A stretch of 64,000 bases of DNA from contig NZ_BBWQ01000005.1 in NCBI RefSeq assembly GCF_001463885.1, positions 248,001-312,000 of the forward strand, read 5' to 3'. The stretch comes from Aureimonas altamirensis. GTDB taxonomy: Bacteria; Pseudomonadota; Alphaproteobacteria; Rhizobiales; Rhizobiaceae. A program made the position numbers and the translations under genes. Shown one piece after another: positions 16,109 through 25,719 of this stretch (its first letter is position 1; each line of letters begins with the position of its first letter). The notes below the pieces were generated by a model. The model searched no databases and had not been told where the DNA came from. It saw only the letters and a program-made list of their open reading frames with translations.

Positions 16109-16720
16109 TCAATTGGCCGGTGGCTGCTGGCCCCGGATCGCGTCGTCGATCGAACCGGGCTCGGCCTGCTCTGACGGAACTTCCGCGCCGCCAATATCGG
16201 TCTCGGGCGCCGGCGGCGGTCCGAGACGCTGGTTCACATATTCGACCAGGCCGTCCATGCTGCCGACCAACTGGTTGCCGAGATCGTCCAGGAAGGGCTT
16301 GGATTGCGCATCGGCGATCTGCGGATGCTGCTGGTCGGGGTTCAGCCAGTTCAAGAACACCACCGCAACCACCATCAGGAGGACGCCGCGCGCGGCACCG
16401 AACAGGAACCCGAGGATCCGGTCCACGGCTCCGACCCGGCTGTCGATGATGAAATCCGCGATATGCATGGTGATCAGCGAGACGACGATCAGCGTGATCA
16501 GGAAGATCGCCAGCGCCGTTACGCCCATCGCAACGGTGGGCTGCGAAATATACTGCTCTGTGAAGGGCGTAAGCTGCGGAAAGAAGAACCATGCGGCGGC
16601 GGCGGCCACCACCCAGCTTACGATGGACAGCACCTCGCGTGAGAAACCGCGCACCATTGCGAGGATCGCCGAAAGGAGGGTTATGACGACGAGCGCGACG
16701 TCGAGCAGGGTGATGTTCAT
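16109..16720 (-). CDS. cvpA: CvpA-family membrane protein
   Basis: A 203-residue inner-membrane protein with four hydrophobic segments in the first 125 residues (starting DVALVVITLLSAILAMVRGF) and a Pro/Glu-rich C-terminal tail. The SREVLSIVSW motif after TM1 and GAVDRILGFLFGAARGVLL are typical of CvpA. The family is linked to colicin V secretion and envelope function, and it usually lies upstream of purF, as here. Confidence 0.9.
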   Translation of the reverse strand: MNITLLDVALVVITLLSAILAMVRGFSREVLSIVSWVVAAAAAWFFFPQLTPFTEQYISQPTVAMGVTALAIFLITLIVVSLITMHIADFIIDSRVGAVDRILGFLFGAARGVLLMVVAVVFLNWLNPDQQHPQIADAQSKPFLDDLGNQLVGSMDGLVEYVNQRLGPPPAPETDIGGAEVPSEQAEPGSIDDAIRGQQPPAN

Positions 16721-16733
16721 ACCGATCCTTGGC

Positions 16734-16833
16734 TAGAGCATTTCCGTTGAGTACGGGGTCACCGATAACGCTCTATTCTTCTGTTTGCCGCATTGTCCGA
16801 CGCCGAGGCGATTCCGCTTCGGCTGGAAATGCT
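16734..16833. repeat. Rhizobial intergenic mosaic-type repeat
   Basis: A 100-bp palindromic element between cvpA and radA. It has 9-bp terminal inverted repeats (AGCATTTCC at 16737-16745 and GGAAATGCT at 16825-16833) and an inner hairpin GCCGAGGCG/CGCTTCGGC with a 4-nt loop. The sequence resembles the short intergenic elements dispersed in rhizobial genomes, with segments like TAGAGC and CGGCAAACAGAAG. It may act as a transcription barrier or RNA-processing site. Confidence 0.55.
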
Positions 16834-16884
16834 TTCGGCGATCTCGTTGCAACGCGTGTCTTACACTCGCGGATGCGGCGAAAA

Positions 16885-18276
16885 TCAAGCATTCCTTTTA
16901 TCCTGTCCGCTGGCAATGCGGGCGACAAGGTCGGCCAGTGCCGAGACTTCGCCGACGCGGAAGCCGCGCGGCCATTGCAGATCCTGTCCCGATTGCGGCA
17001 GCACGGCGCCGCGGAACCCCAGCTTTTCCGCTTCCTTGACCCGCTGTCCCGCATGGGCAACGGGCCGGACCGCGCCGGAAAGGCTGACTTCACCGAAATA
17101 CACGCAATCGGCCGGCAAGGCGCTGCCCGACAAAGAGGAAACCAGCGCTGCCGCGACCGCCAGATCGGCCGCCGGCTCGTTGATGCGATAGCCGCCGGCG
17201 ACGTTCAAATACACGTCATGCTGGCCAAGGCGCACCCCGCAATGGGCCTCCAGCACGGCCAGCACCATGGCAAGGCGCGGCTGATCCCAGCCCAGTACGG
17301 AGCGCCTGGGCGTGCCGAGCGGCGAGGGCGCCACCAGCGCCTGGATCTCCACCAGCACCGGGCGCGTTCCCTCGATGGCGGCAAACACAGCCGCGCCGGG
17401 CGCCTTGTCGTTCCGTTCGCCGAGGAACAGCTCGGAGGGGTTGGACACTTCGCGCAGGCCGCCATCGCCCATCTCGAAGACGCCGATTTCGTCGGTCGGG
17501 CCAAAGCGGTTCTTCACCGTCCGCAGGATGCGGTAGTGATGGCCGCCTTCACCCTCGAAATAGAGGACGCCGTCCACCATGTGCTCCACCACGCGCGGCC
17601 CGGCGATCTGGCCTTCCTTGGTGACGTGTCCGACCAGGATGACCGCAGTTCCGGTGGACTTGGCGTAACGGATCAGCGCCTGGGCCGCCGCGCGCACCTG
17701 CGTGACGGTGCCGGGGGCGGAATCGGCCGTGTCGGTCCAGATGGTCTGGATGGAGTCGATGATGACGAGATCGGGCCGGCCGCCTTCCGACAGCGTGGCG
17801 AGGATATCCTCGATGTTGGTTTCGGCCATAAGCTGCACCGAGGTATCGGACGCATGCAGGCGCTGCGCCCGCAGCCTTACCTGTGCCACGGCCTCTTCGC
17901 CCGAAACGTAGATCACCCCATGGCCCCGGCGCGCCAGCGCCGCAGCGGCCTGCATCAAGAGGGTCGACTTGCCGATGCCGGGATCGCCCCCCACCAGAAG
18001 CGCCGAGCCGCGCACGATGCCGCCGCCGGTGACCCGGTCCAGTTCGGCGATGCCGGATATGATGCGCGGCGCTTCCTCCGTTTGGCCGGACAGCGGAAAC
18101 AGCGCCGAGACGCGGCCTTTCCGCCGCCCTGCCTTGGCAGGGCCGCCGCCGATGCCGCCGGCCTGGTTTTCCTCGACGATTGTGTTCCACTCGCCGCAGG
18201 CGTCGCACTTGCCCTGCCAGCGATTATAGACCGCACCGCAGTTCTGGCAGATGAAGCTGATCTTCGCTTTCACCAT
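16885..18276 (-). CDS. radA: DNA repair protein RadA
   Basis: A 463-residue RecA-like ATPase that promotes branch migration during homologous recombination. It has the N-terminal C4 zinc finger (Cys10, 13, 24, 27), Walker A GGDPGIGKST near residue 95, the RadA-specific KNRFG motif, and a C-terminal Lon-protease-like domain without protease activity in this family. It ends near the mosaic repeat. Four bases separate it from the alr stop upstream, so the two are likely co-transcribed. Confidence 0.97.
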   Translation of the reverse strand: MVKAKISFICQNCGAVYNRWQGKCDACGEWNTIVEENQAGGIGGGPAKAGRRKGRVSALFPLSGQTEEAPRIISGIAELDRVTGGGIVRGSALLVGGDPGIGKSTLLMQAAAALARRGHGVIYVSGEEAVAQVRLRAQRLHASDTSVQLMAETNIEDILATLSEGGRPDLVIIDSIQTIWTDTADSAPGTVTQVRAAAQALIRYAKSTGTAVILVGHVTKEGQIAGPRVVEHMVDGVLYFEGEGGHHYRILRTVKNRFGPTDEIGVFEMGDGGLREVSNPSELFLGERNDKAPGAAVFAAIEGTRPVLVEIQALVAPSPLGTPRRSVLGWDQPRLAMVLAVLEAHCGVRLGQHDVYLNVAGGYRINEPAADLAVAAALVSSLSGSALPADCVYFGEVSLSGAVRPVAHAGQRVKEAEKLGFRGAVLPQSGQDLQWPRGFRVGEVSALADLVARIASGQDKRNA

Positions 18277-18280
18277 CCGC

Positions 18281-19411
18281 TCAGATCCAGACCCGGCGCA
18301 CGCGCGCGCCGATCCCCGTGAGAAGCTCGTAGGCGATGGTGCCGGCCTGGGCCGCCACCGCGTCGACCGGAATGTTGGGGCCGAAAAACTCCACTTCGCT
18401 GCCTGGCCGCACCGCGCCTTCCGGCAGGCCGGAAATATCCACCATGCTCATATCCATGGAAATGCGGCCGACGATCGGCGCGCTATGCCCTTCGACGTGC
18501 ACCGCCGGCGCCGTGCGCTGCCCCTCGACGCTGTCGCCGAATGCCGAACGCGGATAGCCGTCGGCGTAGCCAAGGCCCACGGTGGCGATGCGGGCAGTGC
18601 GCTTGAGCTTGACCGCCTCGCCATAGCCCACATGCTCGCCGCGCTTGACGTCCGCCACCTGCAGGACATGCCCGACAAGGCGCGCGACGGGCCGCAGCGC
18701 GCCGGCCGCATGCAGTGCCGTCTGGCCGCCATAGAGGCAGATGCCGGGGCGGGTCAGGTCGAAGTGGAATTGCGGGCCGCGCAGGATGGCGGCAGAGTTT
18801 GCCAGCGAGCGCGCCACGAAGGGAAAGCGATTCGCCAGTTTGCGGAAGCGGTCGAGCTGCTCGTCGGCCAGCCGGGAGCCGGGCTCGTCGGCGGCGGCAA
18901 GGTGGCTCATGACAAGCGCCAGATCCAGCTTGCCCTGTTTGGCAAGCTCGGCGGCCTTGCGGCTTTGCATGTCGGTCAGGCCAAGGCGGTGCATTCCGGT
19001 TTCGAGCTGCAGGCCGGCGACGCCGGGCAATCCGCCGTCTTCCGGCTCGCCGCCCATGGTCCACAACTCGATGTCCTCGGGCGTTGACAGGACAGGCAGC
19101 AGCCGCTCGTCGCGGCACAGGCGCGCCGCATGCCTGTCCAGACCCTGCAAAACGAAGATGCGGCAGTTCTTGCCGGGCATGGCCTCGCGGATTTCGGCGC
19201 CTTCTTCGGCCCAGGCCACGAAAAAGTCCCGGCACCCGGCACCGAACAGCGCCTTGGATGCGATGACGCCGCCGAGGCCGTAGCCGTCGGCTTTCACCGC
19301 AGCGCCGGTGCGCGCATCGGGCGCCAGCATGGCGAGGGTGCGCCAGTTGGATTTCAAAGCCCAGGAGTCGATCTCGACGAAGGGCGCACGCGGCATATCG
19401 GTATGGGACAT
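18281..19411 (-). CDS. alr: Alanine racemase
   Basis: A 376-residue fold-type III PLP enzyme that makes D-alanine for peptidoglycan. The PLP lysine is Lys40 in AAVKADGYGLG, and the C-terminal beta domain has the GLGYADGYPRS motif with the second catalytic tyrosine region. The ATG at 19411 begins where homology begins; an open frame extends upstream to 19591 only because it overlaps the 3' end of dnaB. Between dnaB and radA it forms part of a conserved rhizobial run. Confidence 0.96.
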   Translation of the reverse strand: MSHTDMPRAPFVEIDSWALKSNWRTLAMLAPDARTGAAVKADGYGLGGVIASKALFGAGCRDFFVAWAEEGAEIREAMPGKNCRIFVLQGLDRHAARLCRDERLLPVLSTPEDIELWTMGGEPEDGGLPGVAGLQLETGMHRLGLTDMQSRKAAELAKQGKLDLALVMSHLAAADEPGSRLADEQLDRFRKLANRFPFVARSLANSAAILRGPQFHFDLTRPGICLYGGQTALHAAGALRPVARLVGHVLQVADVKRGEHVGYGEAVKLKRTARIATVGLGYADGYPRSAFGDSVEGQRTAPAVHVEGHSAPIVGRISMDMSMVDISGLPEGAVRPGSEVEFFGPNIPVDAVAAQAGTIAYELLTGIGARVRRVWI

Positions 19412-19431
19412 AATGTTTCGGTCTTCCGGCG

Positions 19432-20919
19432 CTACTCGAAGCGTTCGGGCATATGCGACTCCTCGGCAAGATCCGAAAAGCGGGTGAATTCGGCCTGGAA
19501 GGCCAGCGGTACGGTGCCGGTGGGGCCGTGTCGCTGCTTGGCGATGATGACTTCCGCCTTGCCGCGCGCATCGTTCATCGCCTGCTGCCACTTCAGGTGC
19601 TCTTCGGTGCCGGGCTTGGGCTCCTTGTTCTGCAGGTAATATTCGTCGCGATAGACGAACATCACCACGTCGGCGTCCTGCTCGATCGAGCCGGATTCAC
19701 GCAGGTCGGATAGCTGGGGCCGCTTGTCTTCGCGGGATTCGACCTGGCGCGAGAGCTGCGAGAGCGCGATGATCGGCACCGAAAGCTCCTTGGCCAGCGC
19801 CTTCAGCCCGGTGGTGATCTCGGTGATTTCCTGCACGCGGTTTTCCGACGCCCGCTTGGACGAGCCCTGCATCAGCTGGACATAGTCGATCACCATCACG
19901 TCCAGGCCGCGCTGCCGCTTCAGCCGCCGGGCGCGCGCCGCGAGCTGGGCTATGGAGATGCCGCCGGTCTGGTCGATATAGAGGGGCGCCCGTTGCATCA
20001 TCTCGGTACAGGCGACCAGCTTGGCATATTCGGCATCGGTGATGTTGCCGCGCCGGATCTTGGACGAGGAAACCTCGCTCTGCTCGGAGATGATACGGGT
20101 GGCCAGCTGCTCGGCCGACATTTCCAGCGAGAAGAAGGCGACGACGCCGCCATTCTTGGCCTTGAAGGAACCGTCCGCCTGCTCTGCGGGCTCGTAGGCA
20201 TTGGCGATGTTGAACGCGATGTTGGTAACAAGCGACGTCTTGCCCATCGCCGGACGGCCAGCCAGGATGACGAGGTCGGAGGGCTGCAGGCCGCCCAGCC
20301 GCCGGTCCATCTCGCGGATGCCGGTCGATATGCCCGAAAGGCCGCCATCCCTGTCCTTGGCGGCGCCGGCCATTTCGATGGCCAGCGCCATCGCGTCGGA
20401 AAAGGGCTGGAAGCCGCCATCGTACCGGCCCGTCTCGGCCAGCTCGAACAGCTTGCGCTCCGATTCCTCGATCTGCTTCTTCGGCTCCATGTCGAGGGGC
20501 GCGTCGAATGCATCGTTGACCATCTCTTCGCCGATGCGGATCAGCGAGCGGCGCAAGGCGAGATCGTAGATGCCACGGCCGTAATCGGCCGCGTTGATGA
20601 TGGTGGTCGCTTCCGCCGCCAGCCGGGCGAGATACTGCGCGACGGTGATGTCGCCCACCTTGTCGTTGGCTGCCAGGAAGGTCTTGATCGTCACCGGATT
20701 GGCGATCTTGCCCATCCGGATCATCTCGGACGCCTTGCCGAAGATCTCGCGGTGCAGGGGCTCGAAGAAATGGTCCGGTTTCAGGAAATCGTGGACGATG
20801 TAATAGGCGTCGTTGTTGACCAGGATCGCGCCCAGCAGGGCCTGCTCGGCCTCCAGGTTCGAGGGCGCCTCCCTGTAGGGAAGTCCATCCTGCTCAAGCT
20901 TGCGCGCCGCATCGGCCAT
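19432..20919 (-). CDS. dnaB: Replicative DNA helicase
   Basis: A 495-residue DnaB. The N-terminal primase-interacting domain (about residues 17-125) begins with NLEAEQALLGAIL, and the RecA-like motor domain carries Walker A GRPAMGKTS at 221-229, MVIDYVQLMQG as Walker B, and SQLSRQVESR as the DNA-binding loop. Uninterrupted by an intein. The 5' region contains DnaA-box-like sequences (see separate entry), suggesting replication-linked control. Confidence 0.97.
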   Translation of the reverse strand: MADAARKLEQDGLPYREAPSNLEAEQALLGAILVNNDAYYIVHDFLKPDHFFEPLHREIFGKASEMIRMGKIANPVTIKTFLAANDKVGDITVAQYLARLAAEATTIINAADYGRGIYDLALRRSLIRIGEEMVNDAFDAPLDMEPKKQIEESERKLFELAETGRYDGGFQPFSDAMALAIEMAGAAKDRDGGLSGISTGIREMDRRLGGLQPSDLVILAGRPAMGKTSLVTNIAFNIANAYEPAEQADGSFKAKNGGVVAFFSLEMSAEQLATRIISEQSEVSSSKIRRGNITDAEYAKLVACTEMMQRAPLYIDQTGGISIAQLAARARRLKRQRGLDVMVIDYVQLMQGSSKRASENRVQEITEITTGLKALAKELSVPIIALSQLSRQVESREDKRPQLSDLRESGSIEQDADVVMFVYRDEYYLQNKEPKPGTEEHLKWQQAMNDARGKAEVIIAKQRHGPTGTVPLAFQAEFTRFSDLAEESHMPERFE

Positions 20920-21032
20920 GCGCGGACCCCTTCGATACCATCATGATGGGACAGACACTAAAGCCATTCGCCAGCGATGACGATTGCCGTAGCGAGAGGC
21001 ATGCGCCTTCTTCACCGCACAGATACAGCTTC

Positions 21033-21163
21033 TTTCCACAGATGTGGAAAAAATGGCGGCGACGATGCCGCGTTGCAGGCTGAACCGCCTGTGGCGTTGG
21101 GGTTTTTGCCCTGTCGCGAACGTGGAAAAGGCCGGACAGAAGCCCGGCCTTTCCTGTGGATAG
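21033..21163. promoter_or_regulatory. DnaA-box-like cluster upstream of dnaB
   Basis: In the 279-bp gap between dnaB and rplI is an almost perfect palindrome TTTCCACAGATGTGGAAA (21033-21050, mismatched only at the central GA). Each arm is close to the DnaA box core, and the minus strand reads TTTTCCACA, one change from the consensus. A third site, CTATCCACA on the minus strand at 21155-21163, also differs at one position. The palindrome is 114 bp upstream of the dnaB start. DnaA binding is inferred. Confidence 0.4.
21127..21152 (-). terminator. Intrinsic terminator of the rpsF-rpsR-DUF2232-rplI cluster
   Basis: A 9-bp perfect stem (AAAGGCCGG at 21127-21135, CCGGCCTTT at 21144-21152) with an 8-nt loop. 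On the minus strand it ends in a TTTT run, 46 bp after the rplI stop. Confidence 0.8.
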
Positions 21164-21198
21164 CGTGTGCAGTCCCGAATCGGACGTGCGATGACGCC

Positions 21199-21792
21199 TC
21201 AGGCGCGCTCGTCGGCCTCGGCCTCGGCTTCGCCGTCCTCGCCGGCTTCTTCCTCGCCCTCTTCAAGGATCTCGTCCTCGTCGTCGGCGCCGTAGATGGC
21301 GTCGGCGGAGGTGAGCGTCTCACCGCGTGCCTGACGATCTGCCTCTTCCTGCGAGCGGGCGATGTTCAGCTCGACGGTGGCCTCGACCTCTGCGTGAAGG
21401 GCGATGGCAACCGTGTGCAGACCGATCAGCTTGATCGGCAGGTTCAGCTCTACCGAGTTGCGGTTGATCGAGAAGCCTTCGTTGCGGATCAGCTCCGCGA
21501 TGTCGCGGGCCGAAACCGAACCGTAAAGCTGGCCCGTCTCGCCGGCCGAGCGGACGATGACGAAACGCTTGCCGTCGAGCTGCTTGGCGATAGCCTGCGC
21601 TTCCGACTTGCGCTCTTCGTTGCGGGCGATGAGCTGGGCCTTCTGGGCCTCGAAGCGCGCGCGGTTTGCCTCGTTGGAGCGCAGGGCGCGGCCGGTGGGC
21701 AGAAGATAGTTGCGGGCATAGCCGTCCTTGACGCGGACGGTTTCGCCGAGCTGGCCAAGGCGCGCGATGCGCTCAAGCAGGATGACTTCCAT
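21199..21792 (-). CDS. rplI: 50S ribosomal protein L9
   Basis: A 197-residue L9. The conserved N-terminal domain begins [16 protein letters not shown] with [12 protein letters not shown]; the C-terminal rRNA-binding domain is followed by a long acidic tail (from about residue 170, rich in Glu, Asp and Ala) typical of alphaproteobacteria. The ATG at 21792 is fixed by homology. It is the last gene of the rpsF cluster and is followed by a strong terminator. Confidence 0.97.
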   Translation of the reverse strand: MEVILLERIARLGQLGETVRVKDGYARNYLLPTGRALRSNEANRARFEAQKAQLIARNEERKSEAQAIAKQLDGKRFVIVRSAGETGQLYGSVSARDIAELIRNEGFSINRNSVELNLPIKLIGLHTVAIALHAEVEATVELNIARSQEEADRQARGETLTSADAIYGADDEDEILEEGEEEAGEDGEAEAEADERA

Positions 21793-21824
21793 TGGTATGA
21801 TCCTTTCGGGTGTCGAATAAGGGT

Positions 21825-22760
21825 TCAGGGTCTGTCTTCGGCCCCCGCTTTCGCCACATCGACAAGGCCGATGATCAGGAAGGCGAAAAGCGGGATGGAA
21901 AGAAGGAATATCGCCGCATAGGCGCTGAACAGGATCAGCCCCCGGCCCGACATGGCGCGGGTGCGGCGGTGCATGGCGGCAAGGCCGACCAAAGTGAAGG
22001 CCATACCGAAGGCGCCGCAGACGACGGCTGCCACGGTGCCGATGCTGCCGCCGAAAAAGGAGACGGCCAGCGCCACGGCAAAGATCGGCAGCGCGGCGCG
22101 CGGCAGGCCCGCCTGCGACGGGATGTCGTCCTTTGGCCGGTTCAGGCGGCCGCTGGCGCGTGTGATGACGGCGGCCAGATACAGCATGAACGTAAGCAGA
22201 GCCACCAGCAGCGCCGGCTGGATGAAGGGTATGATCCGCACCGCAAGGGCCGTCAGCTCTCGTAGCTGGGCCTCGTCCTCGGTGCTGAAGGTGCCGGATG
22301 CAGTGAAGGCGTTGGCCAGTTCGGGCCCGAATTCCTGCGCATTGAAGCCGATCATCCAGCCCAGGATCACGCAGCCCAGTATGGCCATCAGGCATATGCC
22401 CATCAGGATGCGCGACAGGGGATACCAGTCCAGCGGCGGTACGCCGGTACGCGCGTCTTCGGGGCCGGCGGGCCGGGCAAGACCGGCCAGATGCCCGATC
22501 CAGGCGGCGGGGCCGGCCATCGCGACCACCAGTGGTACGCTGACGAGCATCGAACCGCTGGACAGGATCACGGCGAGGGCCGCCACGACCACGGCGATGA
22601 AGCCGGCGCGGGAGCCCCAGCCCAGGCTGGCGATGAAAATGGGAAGCGGCGCAAGAAACGTCAGAAATGCCCCGCCCTGAGTCTGTGCGATGAGACCGGC
22701 GAACAGAAGCGCGCTGGCAAGGCCGGCGGCGAGGGATACGAGGAGGGCTTGCTTCTGCAT
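21825..22760 (-). CDS. DUF2232-family membrane protein
   Basis: A 311-residue integral membrane protein with about eight hydrophobic segments, the first at residues 8-50. It belongs to the YybS/DUF2232 type found between rpsR and rplI in alphaproteobacteria. No catalytic motif can be seen. The family is of unknown function, possibly a transporter-like component. It is placed in the ribosomal-protein cluster by orientation and short spacing (32 bp to rplI). Confidence 0.85.
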   Translation of the reverse strand: MQKQALLVSLAAGLASALLFAGLIAQTQGGAFLTFLAPLPIFIASLGWGSRAGFIAVVVAALAVILSSGSMLVSVPLVVAMAGPAAWIGHLAGLARPAGPEDARTGVPPLDWYPLSRILMGICLMAILGCVILGWMIGFNAQEFGPELANAFTASGTFSTEDEAQLRELTALAVRIIPFIQPALLVALLTFMLYLAAVITRASGRLNRPKDDIPSQAGLPRAALPIFAVALAVSFFGGSIGTVAAVVCGAFGMAFTLVGLAAMHRRTRAMSGRGLILFSAYAAIFLLSIPLFAFLIIGLVDVAKAGAEDRP

Positions 22761-22880
22761 GTCGCTGTCCTGCGTTTCGCAGTTAGGGGCAGACGCCCCA
22801 ACTCGGCTTTGCGTTACGCCGCCCCTGCCGAGGGGGGAGGCGAGGCTGCGGGGCGCGGAAGGCGCCCCGCAACGATAGGC

Positions 22881-23129
22881 CTACTTGAGGACGTAGGGCA
22901 GAAGGCCGAGGAAGCGCGCACGCTTGATGGCGCGGGCCAGCTCGCGCTGGTTCTTCTGCGAAACGGCCGTGATCCGCGAGGGAACGATCTTGCCGCGCTC
23001 GGAGATGTAGCGCTGCAGAAGGCGGACGTCCTTGTAGTCGATCTTCGGCGAATCGCTCGCCGCGAACGGATCGGACTTGCGACGACGATGGAACGGGCGA
23101 CGGGTCGGAAGCTGGGCGATGTCGACCAT
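22881..23129 (-). CDS. rpsR: 30S ribosomal protein S18
   Basis: An 82-residue basic protein with the S18 core [19 protein letters not shown] and [20 protein letters not shown]. It binds the S6 protein and 16S rRNA. Its ATG shares one base with the rpsF stop codon (TAATG), so translation is coupled and the two partner proteins are made together. Confidence 0.98.
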   Translation of the reverse strand: MVDIAQLPTRRPFHRRRKSDPFAASDSPKIDYKDVRLLQRYISERGKIVPSRITAVSQKNQRELARAIKRARFLGLLPYVLK

Positions 23130-23551
23130 TATGCGGCCTCCTCAGTGCGCTCGCGGCGGGGGCGGCCACCACGGTCGCCGCCATCACGGCCATCGCGGCC
23201 GTCGCGGTCACCGCGGCGGGGACGGTCGTCGCGCTTCTGCATCATGGCGGAGGGGCTGTCTTCGTGCTCCTCGACGCGGATGGTGATGTAGCGCAGGATG
23301 TCTTCGTTGAAGCGCATCTGACGCTCCATCTCCACCACGGCGGCTGCCGGGGCGTCGATGTTGACGAGCGTGTAATACGCCTTGCGATTCTTCTTGATGC
23401 GGTAGGACAGGGTCTTCAGACCCCAGTTCTCAACCTTGCCGACCTTGCCGCCATTGGCTTCCAGCACGCCGCGATACTGCTCGACGAGGGCGTCGACCTG
23501 CTGGCTGCTGATGTCCTGGCGGGCAAGGAATACGTGCTCGTAGAGCGCCAT
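23129..23551 (-). CDS. rpsF: 30S ribosomal protein S6
   Basis: A 140-residue S6. It begins [15 protein letters not shown], has the [13 protein letters not shown] core, and ends with an Arg/Asp/Gly-rich repeat tail ([14 protein letters not shown]) that is longer than in E. coli. The ATG at 23551 is set by homology; upstream in-frame codons do not resemble S6. First gene of rpsF-rpsR-DUF2232-rplI. Confidence 0.97.
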   Translation of the reverse strand: MALYEHVFLARQDISSQQVDALVEQYRGVLEANGGKVGKVENWGLKTLSYRIKKNRKAYYTLVNIDAPAAAVVEMERQMRFNEDILRYITIRVEEHEDSPSAMMQKRDDRPRRGDRDGRDGRDGGDRGGRPRRERTEEAA

Positions 23552-23880
23552 ATCGATTGCCTTTCCGTGTTTCTCTTTCGTACGCTGCCCGGCATCAGCG
23601 GCTAAGCCTCTGCGACTCCCCCTGAAAGCGGCCACGAAGTGCCGAACATGGAAAGGCGCGTCGAGTGAGACGGTCGAGAGCGGGGACACGGGAAGCGTAG
23701 GCACGAAGGCCGAGCGGCATGCGACTGCCGCCCCTTCCGTTCAGCCCCCGGCTGACGAACGGGCATTGACGGGCCGCGACTTACGCTATTTCGATGCATT
23801 CCGCAAGGCGTCGCTTGACTTGAAGCGCGCTTGCCCCGATTGGGCGGGGCCAGTCAGACAAGCCGGAGACGATAACCCTC
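23552..23880. other. Divergent intergenic region between rpsF and fabD
   Basis: A 329-bp region with no supportable gene. It must hold the promoters of the ribosomal cluster (minus) and of the fatty-acid cluster (plus). A perfect 6-bp hairpin TCAGCC-CCC-GGCTGA lies at 23741-23755. TTGACG at about 23766 could be a -35 element for fabD, and a TTGCGG with a 17-bp spacer to TAAGTC could serve rpsF on the minus strand; both are weak matches. Nothing else was seen. Confidence 0.4.
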
Positions 23881-24825
23881 ATGAAACTCGCATTGGTATT
23901 TCCGGGGCAGGGCAGCCAGTCTGTCGGCATGGGCCGCGAACTCTACGACACTGTAGCCGAGGCGCGCGCCGTCTTCGATGAGGTCGACGAGGCCCTGGGC
24001 GAAAATCTGTCCAGGCTGATCTTCGAGGGGCCGGAGGAAACGCTGACCCTGACGGCCAATGCCCAGCCGGCGCTGATGGCGGTTTCGCTGGCCGCGATGC
24101 GCGCGCTGGAAGCGCGGGGCTTCGATCTATCGTCCGCATCCTACGTCGCGGGCCATTCCCTCGGCGAATATTCCGCGCTGGCCGCGGCGGGTTCCATCGG
24201 CATCGGCGAGACGGCGCGCCTCTTGCGCATCCGCGGCGAGGCCATGCAGGCGGCTGTGCCGGCCGGCCAGGGGGCGATGGCCGCCATCATGGGCCTGGAA
24301 GCCGATGTGCTGGACGCGATCTGCCAGGAGGCGTCGGGCACGGGCAGCGTGCAGGTTGCCAACGACAATGGCGGCGGACAGCTTGTCATTTCGGGCGACA
24401 AGGCAGCGGTGGACAGGGCCATGGCACTGGCTTCCGAGCGCGGCGCGCGGCGCGCCATCGCGCTGGCCGTTTCCGCGCCGTTCCATAGCGCCCTGATGCA
24501 ACCGGCTGCCGACCGCATGGCCGAGGCGCTGCTGGGCGTCGAGATCGTGCAGCCACGGGTGCCGCTGATCGCCAACGTGCTGGCGGCGCCTTCGTCCAGC
24601 CCCGAACGCATCCGCAGCCAGCTCGTGGAGCAGGTGACAGGGCAGGTGCGCTGGCGCGAAAGCATGACCTTCCTGGCGGAGGACGGCGTCGACACCCTGT
24701 TTGAAGTCGGTGCCGGTAAAGTGCTATCGGGCCTTGCGAAGCGAATTGACAAGCGGCTCGCCGCGCAGTCGGTCGGCACTCCGGCCGATATCGATGCGGC
24801 GCTGGCGAAGCTGCAGGGAGAGTGA
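23881..24825 (+). CDS. fabD: Malonyl-CoA:ACP transacylase
   Basis: A 314-residue enzyme that loads malonyl groups onto ACP for fatty-acid synthesis. The N-terminus reads LALVFPGQGSQSVGMG, the catalytic serine is Ser93 in GHSLGEYSA, and the histidine is in APFHSALM near residue 200. It heads fabD-fabG-acpP-fabF; fabG starts two bases after its stop. Confidence 0.97.
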   Translation: MKLALVFPGQGSQSVGMGRELYDTVAEARAVFDEVDEALGENLSRLIFEGPEETLTLTANAQPALMAVSLAAMRALEARGFDLSSASYVAGHSLGEYSALAAAGSIGIGETARLLRIRGEAMQAAVPAGQGAMAAIMGLEADVLDAICQEASGTGSVQVANDNGGGQLVISGDKAAVDRAMALASERGARRAIALAVSAPFHSALMQPAADRMAEALLGVEIVQPRVPLIANVLAAPSSSPERIRSQLVEQVTGQVRWRESMTFLAEDGVDTLFEVGAGKVLSGLAKRIDKRLAAQSVGTPADIDAALAKLQGE

Positions 24826-24827
24826 CG

Positions 24828-25565
24828 ATGTTCGATCTATCTGGCCGCAAGGCTCTGGTGACGGGCGCCAGCGGCGGTATCGGCGAGGCGATCGCCCGCG
24901 TCCTGCATGCGCGCGGCGCAACGGTCGGCCTGCATGGCACACGCCGCGAAAAGCTGGACCAGTTGGCCGGCGATCTCGGCGACCGGGTCCATGTGCTGCC
25001 GGCCGATCTCGGCACGCGGGAGGGGCAGACAGCCCTCGGCGAGGTTGCGGACGCGGTGATGGAAGGCGTCGACATCCTCGTCAACAATGCGGGAATCACG
25101 CGGGACGGGCTTTTCGTCCGGATGTCCGACGCAGACTGGGACGCCGTTCTGGAAGTCGACCTGACCGCGACCTTTCGACTCACGCGCGCCCTGACGCACC
25201 AGATGATGCGTCGCCGCTACGGCCGCATCGTCAACATCACCTCCATCGTCGGCGTAACGGGCAATCCCGGCCAGACGAACTACTGTGCGGCCAAGGCCGG
25301 CATGATCGGCTTCTCGAAGTCGCTGGCGCAGGAGATCGCCTCGCGCAACGTGACGGTGAACTGCATCGCGCCCGGCTTCATCGAGAGCGCCATGACCGGC
25401 AAGCTCAACGACAAGCAGAAGGACGCGATCATGGGGGCCATTCCCATGAAGCGCATGGGCACGCCCGATGACATCGCGGCCGCCGCGCTTTTCCTGGCTT
25501 CCGAGGAAGCAGCTTATATTACGGGTCAGACAATTCATGTGAATGGCGGAATGGCCATGATCTGA
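24828..25565 (+). CDS. fabG: 3-oxoacyl-[ACP] reductase
   Basis: A 245-residue SDR that reduces 3-oxoacyl-ACP with NADPH. It has TGASGGIG at 12-19, NNAG at 86-89, and the catalytic Ser139, Tyr152 and Lys156 (NYCAAK). The C-terminal [14 protein letters not shown] is typical of FabG. The ATG at 24828 is preferred to an in-frame GTG at 24822 because a GGGAG sequence sits at the right distance and the GTG would overlap the fabD stop. Confidence 0.97.
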   Translation: MFDLSGRKALVTGASGGIGEAIARVLHARGATVGLHGTRREKLDQLAGDLGDRVHVLPADLGTREGQTALGEVADAVMEGVDILVNNAGITRDGLFVRMSDADWDAVLEVDLTATFRLTRALTHQMMRRRYGRIVNITSIVGVTGNPGQTNYCAAKAGMIGFSKSLAQEIASRNVTVNCIAPGFIESAMTGKLNDKQKDAIMGAIPMKRMGTPDDIAAAALFLASEEAAYITGQTIHVNGGMAMI

Positions 25566-25575
25566 TATGGGTGCA

Positions 25576-25595
25576 CGGGCCGGTTCGAAGGCCCG
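25576..25595 (+). terminator. Hairpin between fabG and acpP
   Basis: CGGGCC at 25576-25581 pairs with GGCCCG at 25590-25595 across an 8-nt loop, 10 bp after the fabG stop. A T5 run follows about 14 bases later. It may partly terminate, or stabilise the transcript end, and so let acpP be expressed separately. Confidence 0.35.
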
Positions 25596-25656
25596 GTTGC
25601 CCCCAGCTTTTTGGGCCCGGAGACGCCAAAACGCCAGCACTCCGCAGTCAGGCCGC

Positions 25657-25685
25657 TTGATTAACCGTCCGGCGGCGTCTAACGA
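25657..25685 (+). promoter_or_regulatory. Candidate acpP promoter
   Basis: TTGATT (25657-25662) and TAACGA (25680-25685) are separated by 17 bp and end 34 bp before the acpP ATG. The -10 match is poor. A separate acpP promoter is common because ACP is needed in large amounts. Confidence 0.3.
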
Positions 25686-25719
25686 AAACGGCGAAACCCA
25701 TCTCATTAGAGGATTGAAT

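Noticed and set aside
19412-19591. Upstream extension of alr to 19591
   Set aside because: The added residues overlap the dnaB 3' end and do not resemble alanine racemase.
25576-25595. GGTTCGAA in a stem-loop, resembling a tRNA T-arm
   Set aside because: No acceptor, D or anticodon arms surround it; it is a simple hairpin after fabG.
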